From assembly GCA_950097015.1 (NCBI GenBank), contig CATNEN010000039.1, positions 2,170,001 through 2,234,000 on the forward strand: a stretch of 64,000 nucleotides of DNA, written 5' to 3'. Below are positions 22,473 to 33,929 of this stretch, piece after piece. The number at the start of each line of letters is the position of its first letter. Positions within the stretch are counted from its first letter, which is position 1. A program made the position numbers and the translations under genes. Below the pieces are notes generated by a model that did no database searches, was not told where the DNA came from, and worked only from the letters and a program-made list of their open reading frames with translations. The DNA comes from Macrostomum hystrix (taxonomy: Eukaryota; Platyhelminthes; Macrostomidae).

Positions 22473-25291
22473 ATGCAGTCAGTGAAGCTGCCCACCATCA
22501 GCCGGTCCCAGGTGCGGCCCGTCTGGCTGCCCGAGGGCGCCGAGCCGCTCGGCGAGTTCCAGCCTCCGATGAGCTCCATCTTCAGGCAGGACTTTGTGCG
22601 GCACAGCTTGCCCCGGATGCCCGACCTGCGGCCCAAGGTCAGCGCCTACGTCAGCAACCTGCCGTTTGCGGCCACCTCCGAGCAGCGGGCGGCCTACCAG
22701 GGCGAGCAGCCGCCGCGCCGGCGGGTCCGCGTCCGTAGGGGTCAGCTGACCCTCTCCAGCGAGGCCTTCAACAACAGCAGCATCTACAGCCAGGAGTTTG
22801 TCGCGAAGGAAAGAGGTTTGAATCCCGATTGAGGACACGAAAATTATAGTTGTAGAGACTTAAACTTTTGCCATCCCCGACATAGAATGTCTTCTACTAT
22901 TACCTAAGTAGAAGGAATACCTAATCCCTTCCAAGAATCCAACGGCACCTACCTGATCGCACTATTCGATTCTAGGAATCCCAAACACCAAACTGAGTCA
23001 CCTAGGAATCCCCAGACACCTGCCCGAGTCGTCACTCTAGGAATCCCTAGACAGCTGCATGACTTACTTGACTTAGCGGCAGGGAGCCTCCATGACGGAC
23101 GCAGCGAGGAGGCGGCTGATGCCGCCCATATCGCTAACCCCTGGCAGAGACAGTTGCCTGAGTCACTCTAGGAATCCCCAGACAGCTGCCCGAGTCACTC
23201 TAGGAATCCCCAGACAATGCATGAGTCGCTCTAGGAATCCCCAGACAGCTGCCTGAGTCACTCTAGGAATCCCCAGACAGCTGCATGAGTCACTCTAGGA
23301 ATCCCCAGACAATGCATGAGTCACTCTAGGAATCCCCAGGCAATGCATGAGTCGCTCTAGGAATCCCCAGACAGCTGCCTGAGTCACTCTAGGAATCCCC
23401 AGACAGCTGCCTGAGTCACTCTAGGAATCCCCAGACAGCTGCATGAGTCACTCTAGGAATCCCCAGACAATGCATGAGTCACTCTAGAAATCCCCAGGCA
23501 ATGCATGAGTCACTCTAGGAATCCCCAGGCAATGCATGAGTCGCTCTAGGAATCCCCAGGCAATGCATGAGTCGCTCTAGGAATCCCCAGACAGCTGCCT
23601 GAGTCACTCTAGGAATCCCCAGACAGCTGCATGAGTCACTCTAGGAATCCCCAGACAGCTGCATGAGTCACTCTAGGAATCCCCAGACAATGCATGAGTC
23701 ACTCTAGGAATCCCCAGGCAATGCATGAGTCGCTCTAGGAATCCCCAGGCAATGCATGAGTCGCTCTAGGAATCCCCAGACAGCTGCCTGAGTCACTCTA
23801 GGAATCCCCAGACAGCTGCCTGAGTCACTCTAGGAATCCCCAGACAGTTGCCTGAGTCACTCTAGGAATCCCCAGACAGCTGCCTGAGTCACTCTAGGAA
23901 TCCCCAGACAGCTGCATGAGTCGCTCTAGGAATCCCCAGACAATGCATGAGTCACTTTAGGAATCCCCAGACAGCTGCCTGAGTCACTCTAGGAATCCCC
24001 AGACAATGCATGAGTCACTTTAGGAATCCCCAGACAGCTGCCTGAGTCACTCTAGGAATCCCCAGACAATGCATGAGTCGCTCTAGGAATCCCCAGACAG
24101 CTGCCTGAGTCACTCTAGGAATCCCCAGACAGCTGCCTGAGTCACTCTAGGAATCCCCAGACAGCTGCATGAGTCGCTCTAGGAATCCCCAGACAATGCA
24201 TGAGTCACTCTAGGAATCCCCAGACAATGCATGAGTCAACCAACCAACCAATCGCCATCGCCAGGAATCACGGAGAGCTACAAGCCCAAAACTGACGCCA
24301 GCCTATCCCAGGAGCCCTTCCAAGCCAGCAGTGTGTACAAGCTGGACTATCCCAGACACGAGAACAATCCCAGTATGACTGACACCCTGGCGAAGCTGCA
24401 GCAGCAGCAGCAGGCTGCCGTGGCAAGGCCTCAGCAGTACCAGACGGCTGATCCCAAACTGAGGTGCCTGGATGGAACTACCGACTACGCTGGCAACTTT
24501 CTTGATCCTCAGGTAAAAATTGAGATCCACGTCACTTCCTCGAATTTCTCGGAATAATGACTGGGGTTTGGATGCTATTTTTAGAAGCACTAACTAGGGA
24601 ATCCTGGTTCCCCAGCCAGCACTTGATTAAACGCAGCCAATGGATGCTACAAATGCATTTTTTTCAAATGTTTGGCTTCTCGACCAGGGGAGGCTTTGGG
24701 TTTTAGGAGTAGACCTTGGGCAAGACACTACGATCGTGATTTTCAGGTGGAACTTTCATTAGGATTTGCTGGGCTAGAAATAGCTATACATTTTTATCAG
24801 GAATCAGATGGGGCCGCGTCCCCCCCTAATCGGCTGACGAACCTATGTGGCACACCCTGGTAAGTGGGGCCCCCCGGTAGTGGTGCCCCATATGGTAGTG
24901 GCCTCGGTAGGCTACGCCACTACGTTCCTGTCCTCCACACCTTGTCGTGCAGGTGTCGGCTCGCCGGGTTCTGCCGCCAGGCTACAAGCCGCCGACGGAG
25001 CCAATGTCTAGCGACACCTCCTACAGCAAGGTGTTCGTGCCATTCGCCGGCGCCCAACCGGCGCCGATGTTCAAGCCCCAGACGGTGGCCTTCGTCTCCG
25101 GCGCCCCGTTTGTTGGCAAGTCCGTCTACAAAGACGACTTCGTGCCCAAGCCGCTGAGAAAGTCATCGGCCAACGTGCTGGAGAACCGGACCGGCATCAT
25201 GACGGTGGCCCGCCAGGAGGAGCCCGGAATGCCCGGCGTGCCGATCGAGTCCTTCCCGGAGAACATCTCCGGCGTGCTCTATCGCACCTGA
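22473..25291 (+). CDS. SAXO-like axonemal microtubule protein (3 exons, 309 aa)
   Basis: Exons 22473-22815, 24265-24512 and 24953-25291 join in phase. The protein shows spaced motifs of the SAXO/MAP6-related family: SSIFRQDFVRH, SSVYKLDYPRH, TSYSKVFVPF and KSVYKDDFVPK, that is S-x-Y/F-x-x-D/F at intervals, with Pro-rich linkers (LPPGYKPP). Family members bind and stabilise microtubules of cilia and flagella. The start is the first ATG after an in-frame-free leader. An AATAAA at 25609-25614 is a likely polyadenylation signal. Intron 1 is almost filled by a minisatellite. Orthology to SAXO1 or SAXO2 is not resolved. Confidence 0.8.
22970..24238. repeat. 31/32-bp minisatellite in SAXO-like intron 1
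   Basis: About 38 units of two interleaved types sharing TCTAGGAATCCCCAGACA: one continues GCTGCCTGAGTC, the other ATGCATGAGTC. Mixed blocks recur, so higher-order duplication is likely. The first 150 bp are degenerate. The array ends about 25 bases before the exon 2 acceptor. Confidence 0.93.
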
Positions 25292-26045
25292 GACGTCGCG
25301 AACTATGCACTATGCACTACGGAACAGTAGCAATTGGGAATTGCTGTTCAAAACCCATCGTTCTTTGCTGTCTTCGGTTACTAACTCTCATTGGATAGAT
25401 TTCTCGGTAAATTACGAGAATATTTTTGTCTACATTTTTCAGTTAAACTACTGATGCATTGCTGCGTTAAAAAACAAAATATTAAGGAAATCTAGATAGA
25501 GTTTAATATAGATTTTATCGCAAGAATGCGCTACTGACTGGCATTCGAATGTATATCAATTGCCTATAAAATTACTCTGTACCAAAATTATCCTCTGCTA
25601 TTATTCGGAATAAAAATTTTAAGATATTTTGTTTTAACATAAATGAGCAACTCTTGTTTTCCCGATTGCATTTTGTGCTTTTTAATAGTTCTGGAAGTTA
25701 GCTCGTATAATGGAGAATATTTCGAACAACAAATATTTCCAGTTTGAATAATCGATTTTGTGATTTAATAATATCGCCTACACACAATAACGGACATCAA
25801 AATGAAATTTCAAATGGACGATTTCTCATAGATAAATTTTTTTTAAATCAACCAATCAGAGCGCATCTAGGCAAGAGAGGGAATGCGAATGGAGGGAGGT
25901 GGCTGTGCTCGCCTGCCCTAGCCAATCAGCATCGATAATAGGATCAATAGGAATAGAGCAAACCACCAAGCATACGCGAGAAAAAGAAATCAAAGGGAAT
26001 TGCATGTGGAAACAGTCGGCTGCCGGTCATTGTAGACGTCGATGC
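25292..26045. other. Convergent intergenic region
   Basis: Lies between the stops of the SAXO-like gene (+) and the acidic protein gene (-). It holds the AATAAA of the former and no other recognised feature. Confidence 0.5.
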
Positions 26046-28150
26046 TCAGTCGCCGCCGCCATCGGCTCCGTCATCTCTGACATCATCGACTGGCTCCTCC
26101 TCCGGCTCGGCCTCCTCCTCAGCTTCGCCGTCCCCTGCCTCTTCCTCCTCTTCGGCCTCGATATCCTCGCCATCAGCATCCGCATCTTCGCCATCCTCGC
26201 CTTCTTCATCTCCATCATTCTCGTTGCCCTCCTCGCCTTCGTCCTCGCCGTCCTCTGCTTCTCCCGGGTCCTCATCGTCGGCTTCGTCCTCGTCGGCCTC
26301 GGAGTCCGCCTCGGAGTCATGCGCCGCGGCCTCGTCAGCCATCGCTGCCGCATCCGCTTCCAGCTGTAGCTGCCGATCTTGCTCCTCTTGAAGGAGCAGA
26401 CGTTCGAGTTCCAGCTGCTGCTGCTGTTGCTGCAGCAGTTCCAGCTCAAGCAGTTGCTGCTGCTGTTGCTGTACTTCGGAGGCATCAGCTTGACTGTGGA
26501 GTTTAATAAAAAGCTATTGAATGCGAATTATCGGTAACATATAAATCGGTATTTGAAACTGCCTCATCTCATCTCATTGACCTTTAGATAAAACGGCCAA
26601 TTTTCCCTCTTACCCTGTTGCATCATCGATCGGTTCCGCCACCTCCGTAGTGTCAATCGCCTCCACAGTAGTAAGCAAATTTTCCGCGCTCTCGCCTATC
26701 TCTCCGAATGCTTCTGTGATTGTCGCCGCGGCCAGGTCATCAGGATTGTCATCAGCAGTGCCACCAGCGGTGGCGGTAGCTACGGCAGCAGCTGCTGCTG
26801 CTGCGACCGCTGCAGCGTCGGTGGCGGCGGCCGTGGCCGCGTCTCTGGTGGCCAGCTCTGCGCGCCTGGCCGCCTCCTCGGCTTCCTCGGTTAGCCGAGC
26901 TCCGCGCAGCGCCTGAGCCGCCAGCATCTCGTCCGTGTAGCCAGCGTCCATCAGGCGCTCCATGCCACCGATATTTTTGAAGTCCACCTTGTGGATGTTG
27001 GGACGTTGTCGATAATAATAGTAGTAATAATAGTAACTATACTTGCAGGAGAGCTGGGGGCAATGGACATGGATAATTTGGATTATCATGACAATGGATG
27101 ATTTGGTGACACAGGACCCACAGCAGCAGCCAGCGAGGAGGCAGTTCTGCCCATTTCGCTGACTCCTGAGCACACACGCACACAGATACCGTAATCATCC
27201 TCAGGAAGTGTACTTCATTGTGCTTTGCAGGTTGGCCCCTCAAATGCGTAAGATTGCACGACAAGGCACCAAGCCTTGTCTTCGCGGCTGCGCCCTAAAT
27301 GAATGTGGCCTCGCCGCGAAATCGAAGTTAGACCGCACTGACACTCGCTCTCAAAGGGAGAGTTAGTTACTGGTTGGTTTCGTCTGGCATCTGCGGATGT
27401 CAGGCCTCGTGAATTAAATGCCCTGTTTGCATCCTGAAACTCACTCTACCTAACTGCGCTTGGTTTGAAGGCTCCCAACTCAAAGGAATCTCAGTTTTTT
27501 GTTACCCAAATAAATCAAGCGGCTCATTCCTAGACGGAAACTACCTTCAGACTGCCCAGTTGAAGCAGTGCGTTCAATTCGGCTTGGTTTTTCGCCTGAA
27601 GCAGCAACGGCTGCTCGCCTCCGGCAGACCCGGCAGCTGCAGCCCCGGCGGCTGCGGATTTCATGAGCGGCGATGCTCGGCTGACTCTCGCCGCCGGCTT
27701 TACCGTCGTCCTCGTTTTTGACGCCGCCGTGGTGGCAGCTGGTCCATCAGATGCAGGCTGGTCAACGAAAGTCTCTGGAAGACTGTCGATGAGCAGCCAG
27801 AGACCATCAGCCTGATGCAGGCAGGGCGTCTCCAGACTGCAGAGCTCATCGCCGTCCTGTTCGAAGCTATCCAGCTGAAATAGCACGGCTGCATTCTGGT
27901 TCGGCCTCCTGTGCTGATGCAGGCTGCCTTGCCAGCAGTGAAGCCGATTCACCTGCTGGTTCTGACCAGCCACGCGATGTCGATGGTGGCCGTGCTGATT
28001 GCAGTGGACGATGGCGTGACGAAATCGTGCAGCCAGGACCTCATCCGGGATAGTCATTCGCTCCCTGTAGCTGCAGCGGACCGCCTTCTTGCGCTGTCGC
28101 CGTCGCTGCATCAGCTGGAGCTCGTCGCGCACTCCGATGCAGTTGCCCAT
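26046..28150 (-). CDS. Acidic, Gln/Ala-rich protein with N-myristoylation signal (493 aa)
   Basis: Exons 28150-27545, 27041-26614 and 26493-26046 join in phase. The protein starts MGNCIGVRDE: Gly2 and Cys4 form a classic myristoylation/palmitoylation signal, which supports this ATG and suggests membrane anchoring. A basic stretch (RRRQRKKAVRC) follows. Residues from about 255 hold an Ala-rich helix, then Gln/Glu/Leu coiled coil (LLELELLQQQQQQLELERLL), then a long Asp/Glu tail to the C terminus. Exon 2 begins with Ser-Tyr runs coded by the tail of a SINE inserted in the intron; a second in-phase acceptor (CCACAAG before GTGGAC) would skip it. I do not recognise the family. Confidence 0.65.
27013..27355 (-). 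mobile_element. SINE copy, 5' head partly deleted, tail in coding exon
   Basis: The minus strand aligns along its length with the SINE at 53640: GGCCACATTCATTT, GGGCGCAGCCG, GAGGGGCCAACCT, GTATCTGTGTGCG, GAGTCAGCGAAAT, CTGCCTCCTCGCTGGCTGC, ending in the TAY-rich tail. The tRNA-like head survives in part (GGTCTAAC, TTCGATTTCGCG). The tail overlaps the start of exon 2 of the acidic protein gene. Confidence 0.8.
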
Positions 28151-28764
28151 AGCAACGAGAGGACGCCAGGACTCGCGGGTAAGATCAAACAGTCTGCTTC
28201 TTCGTAGCCAAAAATGCAGAGAAATCTTGCGATTTCCAACCTTTTCCGCAGAATAATTTTGGGGGAAAGTTTTCAAGTGAAAGAAAATGACTGCCCAATG
28301 CACATTCGTGCGCTGCCCCAAGAGAGGGATTTTACGGCGGAGAGAGAGGGAGAGAGGAACAGTGTGCGTCTTTGGTTTGAATGCACCCATCGAGATATTC
28401 TGGCCCTCGCGCATCGCAGGCAGGTTTGGTAAATGCGGGATCAACACTATTACCCTCCCTACGAATCCATTTTCCTACACAAAACTTTACTCCTCCTACC
28501 AACAGCGCCTCTCTCCAGGTGGGCTTGATCGAGTCGCTATAACGACCAAACATCACTAGAGCTCTCCTCTAGTGGTAGTAGCATGGATTCGACTTATACT
28601 ACGAGTACGATGCAGTGTATATTTATTTAAGCACAGAAGAAGAGCATAGTTAAAAAGGCAGAATACGTTTTTCGTAGAAAAGCACCATTTGACATTGAAT
28701 AAACTTGTACTCGATAGAAAATACCTCAGCATTCCTTGCTCAGTTGCTCGATTCCAGTAAGCTG

Positions 28765-29325
28765 ATTCCAGTTAGCCACTACCAGAATGAGCTACCAGTT
28801 AGCAACTACCAGAATGAGCTACCAGTTAGCAACTACCAGAATGAGCTACCAGATAGCAACTACCAGAATGAGCTACCAGTTAGCAACTACCAGAATGAGC
28901 TACCAGTTAGCAACTACCAGAATGAGCTACCAGTTAGCAACTACCAGAATGAGCTACCAGTTAGCAACTACCAGAATGAGCTACCAGTTGCCACTACCAG
29001 AATGAGCTACCAGTTAGCTACTACCAGAATGAGCTACCAGTTAGCCACTACCAGAATGAGCTACCAGTTAGCAACTACCAGAATGAGCTACCAGTTAGCA
29101 ACTACCAGAATGAGCTACCAGTTAGCAACTACCAGAATGAGCTACCAGTTAGCAACTACCAGAATGAGCTACCAGTTAGCAACTACCAGAATGAGCTACC
29201 AGAATGAGCTACCAGAATGAGCTACCAGAATGAGCTACCAGAATGAGCTACCAGAATGAGCTACCAGAATGAGCTACCAGAATGAGATACCAGAATGAGC
29301 TACCAGAATGAGCTACCAGAATTAT
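28765..29325. repeat. 27-bp array passing into a 13-bp array
   Basis: About 15 copies of the 27-bp unit CCAGTTAGCAACTACCAGAATGAGCTA (written as overlapping halves), then about 10 copies of AATGAGCTACCAG. The 13-bp array is the 27-bp unit lacking its first half. The open plus frames are repeat artefacts. Confidence 0.92.
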
Positions 29326-29914
29326 CAATTGAATTATAGTAATTCAATTGAGGTCTCATAGTCGCTCATAAAGATATCCCTAAGTCATTCAATAGAGAAC
29401 TTACGGTCACTCGATTGCGATCTTATTAGGCTTTGTAGGTTATATGCGTCTTAGATGTTTTGCTCTTTGTCTAAAATGTCTGTTACGTAGAAGAAAATAT
29501 ATATACTTTAACTTGATTTAACCTGCCCTTTTTATTACTGGCGTTTTAGTTTTCTAAGCATAAAAGCATACAAACCATCAAACAATAAAACAATGTAAAA
29601 AGGAAAATATCATACTTTCTACTCTCTGAGCGGCTTCAGTAGTGTAGTTTGAACATAATGCTATTTATAAAGTTGGCAAATATGCTATTGCACCAGTTGG
29701 CGAAATAGACAGCCATCACAGACTCAGGTAGAGCCGACGGAGCATGTACGTGCTTTAACTGTCCTTATGAATAGGTGGGACGAAATTCAAGAGTAAGGCA
29801 AGAATGTACGACAACTCAGCTGGAGTCTATAAAGCAATCTGGAGCTGTCCGTTCTGCTTATTAACAGAGAGAATTTACTTCTTGGAAATACGCAAAGCTG
29901 ATTAAAGTACACCG
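29326..29914. other. Region before the oxygenase gene
   Basis: No gene or repeat recognised. Presumably it contains the promoter and 5' leader of the gene starting at 29915. Confidence 0.4.
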
Positions 29915-31952
29915 ATGCAGCATCCACAAGAGCAGCAGCAGCAGCAGCAGCATGAGGTGGAGGACCTGTCGATGTACGAGGCTCTGTTCGATCAGTTTCA
30001 AAGTGAAGTTTCGTCTGCCGAAGTAGGAAACATCCTGTCGTTGGGGGTGGAGCTGGACCCGGATGATGAGGCTGGAATCTGCCGAGTACCGGTGAGCGAC
30101 TTCGGCGATCAGGCATTCGTGTTGCGTGGCATCCTCGGTGCAGGCGAGTGGTCCGTAGTATTTCTCTGCAGCTCATCTCATTTTGGGCACTAATTAAAAA
30201 TTACAACACCTAAAAGACTTTCATTTTTAGTATAATAGACTAGCAATCTAGTCCCCCTCATGAGTACTTACTCAGTTCGCTTAAAGGTCAATATTAATGA
30301 ATATAAAATCAAGCAAATTTCTGTTTTCATGATCATTAAGTCATACAACTCTGAGTTGGATTTAAGGGCTAAACAAGAGGTCTAGATGCTTTCCATTCTA
30401 AAAATAGGCAACAAGAACTCTAAGTAGAGGAAAAAAGCATTTAAGTAGCATGCAGCTGCGCTGCGTCTATTAGAGCCGTCACCTGAAAATCAGAAATTCC
30501 TTCTGGCTGTGCAGGTGAGTGCCAACGCCTGGTCGCTGCGGCGGAAGCATCCGGCGGTCTGGCTCCCACCCCGGGCTTTTCCGAGGCCTACCGCAGCTGC
30601 CACCGGGTTGTTCTGCACGAGCCCGTCCTGGCCAAGCGCCTGTACCGCCGTCTGCTGCCACACCTGCCGCATCAGCTCACCTTTAAAGCTGGCGAAGACC
30701 CCGGGGCCACTCAGCATGTCTTTGGGCCGCGCAAACTGCTTGAGGGCGACTGGAAGCCCAGCTGCCTGAATCCCGTGCTGCGCCTCTGCCGCTACCAGCC
30801 CGGTCAGCACTTCGCACCGCACTACGATGGCCTCATTGTGCACGACGACAACAACAGGTAATTGACCCTGCGACAATCCTGACCCACTGATGCCAATCCT
30901 GACCCACTGATGCCAATCCTGACCCACTGATGCCAATCCTGACCCACTGATGCCAATCCTGACCCACTGATGCCAATCCTGACCCACTGATGCCAATCCT
31001 GACCCACTGATGCCAATCCTGACCCACTGATGCCAATCCTGACCCACTGATGCCAATCCTGACCCACTGATGCCAATCCTGACCCACTGATGCCAATCCT
31101 GACCCACTGATGCCAATCCTGACCCACTGATGCCAATCCTGACCCACTGATGCCAATCCTGACCCACTGATGCCAATCCTGACCCACTGATGCCAATCCT
31201 GACCCACTGATGCCAATCCGATGAACTCAGCGAACCAAGACTCTGAGCACACATCTCCCCGAACTCCATAATAATGAAGGTCCATGCAGACCTTCATGGT
31301 GTACCTCACCGACAATCCAGCAACGGACGGTGGCGCCACCAACTTCCTAGACGACAGCCTGGCCATGTCATCGCTGGTTGCCGTCGGTTCCTCGACCGAG
31401 GCGCAGCAGAAGCCGCGCCTGTCGGCTCCCAAGTCCAACATCACCTGCCAGGTGCATCCGGAGCGCGGGGCTGCTCTGGTGTTCAATCATTACCGACTGC
31501 ACGAGGGCGAACCGCTCGCTGCTGGCATAAAGTACATCCTGCGCACTGACATCATGTATAGGTTGGTGGCACAGAGTGTTGGGATGTCTTTTATAAGTAA
31601 TTTCAGTGCAAACGAAAATGATGAGTACAAATATCATTCTTTTATAGTAAGGGAATTCGATGTAAGGGATTACAACAAAGGAATCACGAGTGTATATTTG
31701 CAGAGATTTCTTGAACAAGTTAGGAATCTTATGTACAACTAGGGGATTTCGTGTACGGTGAAATCGACGGAGCTTACTAAAATCCTGGCCCGCAGGCGTG
31801 TCTCGACTTTGGAGTCGGATCCCATCCAGCTCGAGGCCCTGCGGCTGCTTCAGGAGGCGGAGCGGCTGGAGAGGCAGGGCCAAGCGGCGGCTGCTGTCGA
31901 TCTGTACAGGCGGGCCTTCCGAATGTTCCCGGAGCTGGAGACCTGCAGCTGA
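29915..31952 (+). CDS. 2OG-Fe(II) oxygenase, prolyl 4-hydroxylase-like (4 exons, 336 aa)
   Basis: Exons 29915-30143, 30515-30857, 31280-31561 and 31796-31952 join in phase. The catalytic double-stranded beta-helix spans exons 2-3: CRYQPGQHFAPHYDG carries the first iron ligands (His and Asp of HYD), and NHYRLHEGEPLAAGIKY carries the distal His and the Lys that would bind 2-oxoglutarate. GAGECQRLVAAAEA at the exon 1-2 junction is the usual helix before the core. The N terminus has a Gln run; the C terminus is a short TPR-like helix pair (LQEAERLERQGQAAAAVDLY). There is no signal peptide, so it is probably cytosolic or nuclear. Exon 1 must end at a GC donor (CAG|GCGAGT) to give this reading; no GT donor fits. 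The substrate cannot be told. Confidence 0.85.
30866..31220. repeat. 20-bp minisatellite in oxygenase intron 2
   Basis: About 17.5 perfect copies of CCAATCCTGACCCACTGATG, beginning about 10 bases after the splice donor at 30858. The identity of the copies points to recent expansion or homogenisation. Confidence 0.97.
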
Positions 31953-32113
31953 ACTGACGAGGCAGCGCTGCCGCAGCTGCGGAGTGACAGAGCAGGCATT
32001 ATGTCAGACATAATTTTTTATATAGGCCTTATCGATTTAATGTTGCTTTCGTCAGTGAGTAAAAGTAACTCATTTTTAGACTGGGAATATTTTCAGTTCA
32101 ATTCGGTCTTCGT

Positions 32114-32122
32114 CTATATAAG
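32114..32122 (+). promoter_or_regulatory. TATA-box candidate
   Basis: CTATATAAG is a good TATA match on the plus strand. No coding exon follows closely; the next plus-strand start codon used here is 33930. It may belong to a lost mobile element. Confidence 0.25.
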
Positions 32123-32378
32123 AAGGCGGTTGCTATTTGTTCACTATTGAGTATACCATTTTACCTCTTGTTTTGAACAAAGCCTTGTTCACAAGAAACA
32201 AACAGAATTCCAATTCAAACACTTTAAGAAATATTATATAGTGCAAGAGCGGAAATTCAGTTCAAACCAAAGACTATAAATACCCTTTGAAATCTTTATT
32301 TATAATCCTTGGGTAATACTCTATTTATCCCTCGCTTGGCTGACGGCGCCAAAGTCTGTAGTCTATGGTAAAAAAACT

Positions 32379-32496
32379 GGCCGGGCCAGATAAATGAATC
32401 TTGCTTTCCTATTGGCGGAGCCATTTATTTGGCCCGGCCCAAGTGGGGGATAAATAATTTATCCCCCACTTGTCCCGGTCAAATAAGTCAATGGCC
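32379..32496. repeat. Foldback 1: nested palindromes
   Basis: GGCCGGGCCAGATAAATG pairs with CATTTATTTGGCCCGGCC (32379-32440). The latter also overlaps a 33-base perfect palindrome (32440-32472) with arms CAAGTGGGGGATAAAT around one base, whose flanks pair again out to about 32496. Confidence 0.85.
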
Positions 32497-32515
32497 TAGT
32501 GTTGAAGCATTTATT

Positions 32516-32551
32516 TGTCCGGGACGACGAAATATTTATTCGTCCCGGACG
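32516..32551. repeat. Foldback 2
   Basis: Arms GTCCGGGACGA and TCGTCCCGGAC around a 12-base AT-rich loop. Confidence 0.85.
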
Positions 32552-32648
32552 AGGAAACGATTTATTTGGAACCGTTTCCATCAGAACCATAGACTGTTGA
32601 GCTATAGTTCTTTTTTTCCACAAGACCGAGCCAAGTTGGGGAAAAATA

Positions 32649-32788
32649 CTATCTCCCCCCGTTTATTCATTTGTCTATGGCCAGAACGACTTCAAACTCG
32701 TTTCTCTGGACTCGGCTGCGCCTCGGCCGAGAAACAAGTTCTCAGTCGTTCTGACGGCCACAGATAAATGAATAAACGGGAGAGATTA
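32649..32788. repeat. Foldback 3
   Basis: Arms of about 40 bases: CGTTTATTCATTTGTCTATG and GCCAGAACGAC on the left, and their near-complement starting GTCGTTCTG on the right. Inside, CTCGTTTCTCTGGACTCGGC pairs with GCCGAGAAAC. Confidence 0.85.
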
Positions 32789-32852
32789 TATACATAATGG
32801 GCCTCAAACGGATATAATGCGCCTCAAATAAGCAATCTGATTTCATATAAAA

Positions 32853-32954
32853 TAATAGCCATTTAATAAGCATTCTGTGGTTCTTCGCTCGCCTCGAGAG
32901 CATTAAATGTAGCCTCGGACATTCTAACCACAGAATGCTTATTAAATGGCTATT
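32853..32954. repeat. Foldback 4
   Basis: A 29-base arm AATAGCCATTTAATAAGCAT/TCTGTGGTT is perfectly complemented at 32926-32954. The loop is about 43 bases. Confidence 0.92.
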
Positions 32955-33224
32955 ATGATATACCTAAATTGATGGTGTGAAATTATGAGTTAATATTTAT
33001 TGTACTCGTACGACTCAATGGCTGACTCAGCATTTGTTAAGAGATTAGGGGTGGGTGCTACAGCGCCTTGCATCAGTGAGAGAAAGTAAGCATTGGAAAT
33101 CTAAAGACAGCACAGTGGGGTGACATGGGTGCACGTGAACTATAGCCATGCAGATAGCAAATAGCGAGTATTGAAATGACAATAAACTACATAGCTGTTA
33201 TAGAGTGGCGCGCAAATGTAGGAT

Positions 33225-33319
33225 TAATATATCGCCGCTGAGTGCTTTAACGGTCTTAGCACGAGTGCGCGAAGCGCACGAGTGCTGAGACCGTTAAAGT
33301 TCAAAGCGGCGATATATTA
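33225..33319. repeat. Foldback 5
   Basis: Arms TAATATATCGCCGCT/GAGTGCTTTAACGGTCT and complement, with an inner palindrome GCACGAGTGCGCGAAGCGCA. The hairpin is almost continuous over 95 bases. Confidence 0.9.
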
Positions 33320-33339
33320 GTTGCATTGTAATATGCAAG

Positions 33340-33565
33340 CTGGGCCATAGACACTTGCGTTAAATGCACGCTCAAGCCTGTGGTTACGCTCCACATAGTG
33401 GCTGGCAAAATAAACTGTTTTTGTGCTTGTAGCGTTAGACGCACGCTAAATGCGTTACACGCATGATGAAAACGCTTAGCGCGGTTGAGTTTCTACCATA
33501 GACTACTTGCGTTACACGCACGCTGTCTAACGTTTAATGCACCGCATTGCGTGTTACAATGGTAC
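33340..33565. repeat. Dispersed GCGTTACACGCACGCT-type motifs
   Basis: Five or more diverged copies of a motif around TTGCGTTAAATGCACGCT and GCGTTACACGCACGCT, two of them preceded by CATAGAC-ACTTGCG. The spacing is irregular and no coding is seen. Confidence 0.5.
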
Positions 33566-33929
33566 TTTTGCTAAGCTATCCGACAGATGACATTTCTTGG
33601 AAATTTCTGAGCCACGATTATCTTGCCATTTTTCCACCGGGACAAGGCTAGAAAGAGAAATTTCTTGGAAATGGCTCTATGGCTGGCCAGAAATTTAGTG
33701 GGTACAAAGTGCTATTTTTAGACACAATGTACTCCCAATGTACACGCGGATTGTACAATAAATCCAGCTCGTAATTATTATCAAGATTGTAAAATAAAAC
33801 GAAAACAGCAAAGCTCTTCGATCCAGCCCAGAAGTTCAACGAAACCAGATAACATTCTAGAATCTACATCAATAAGCTCAGCAAGACAAGCATCTGCCTC
33901 ATCTTCCAAGCGAGATTCTTGATCCAACG

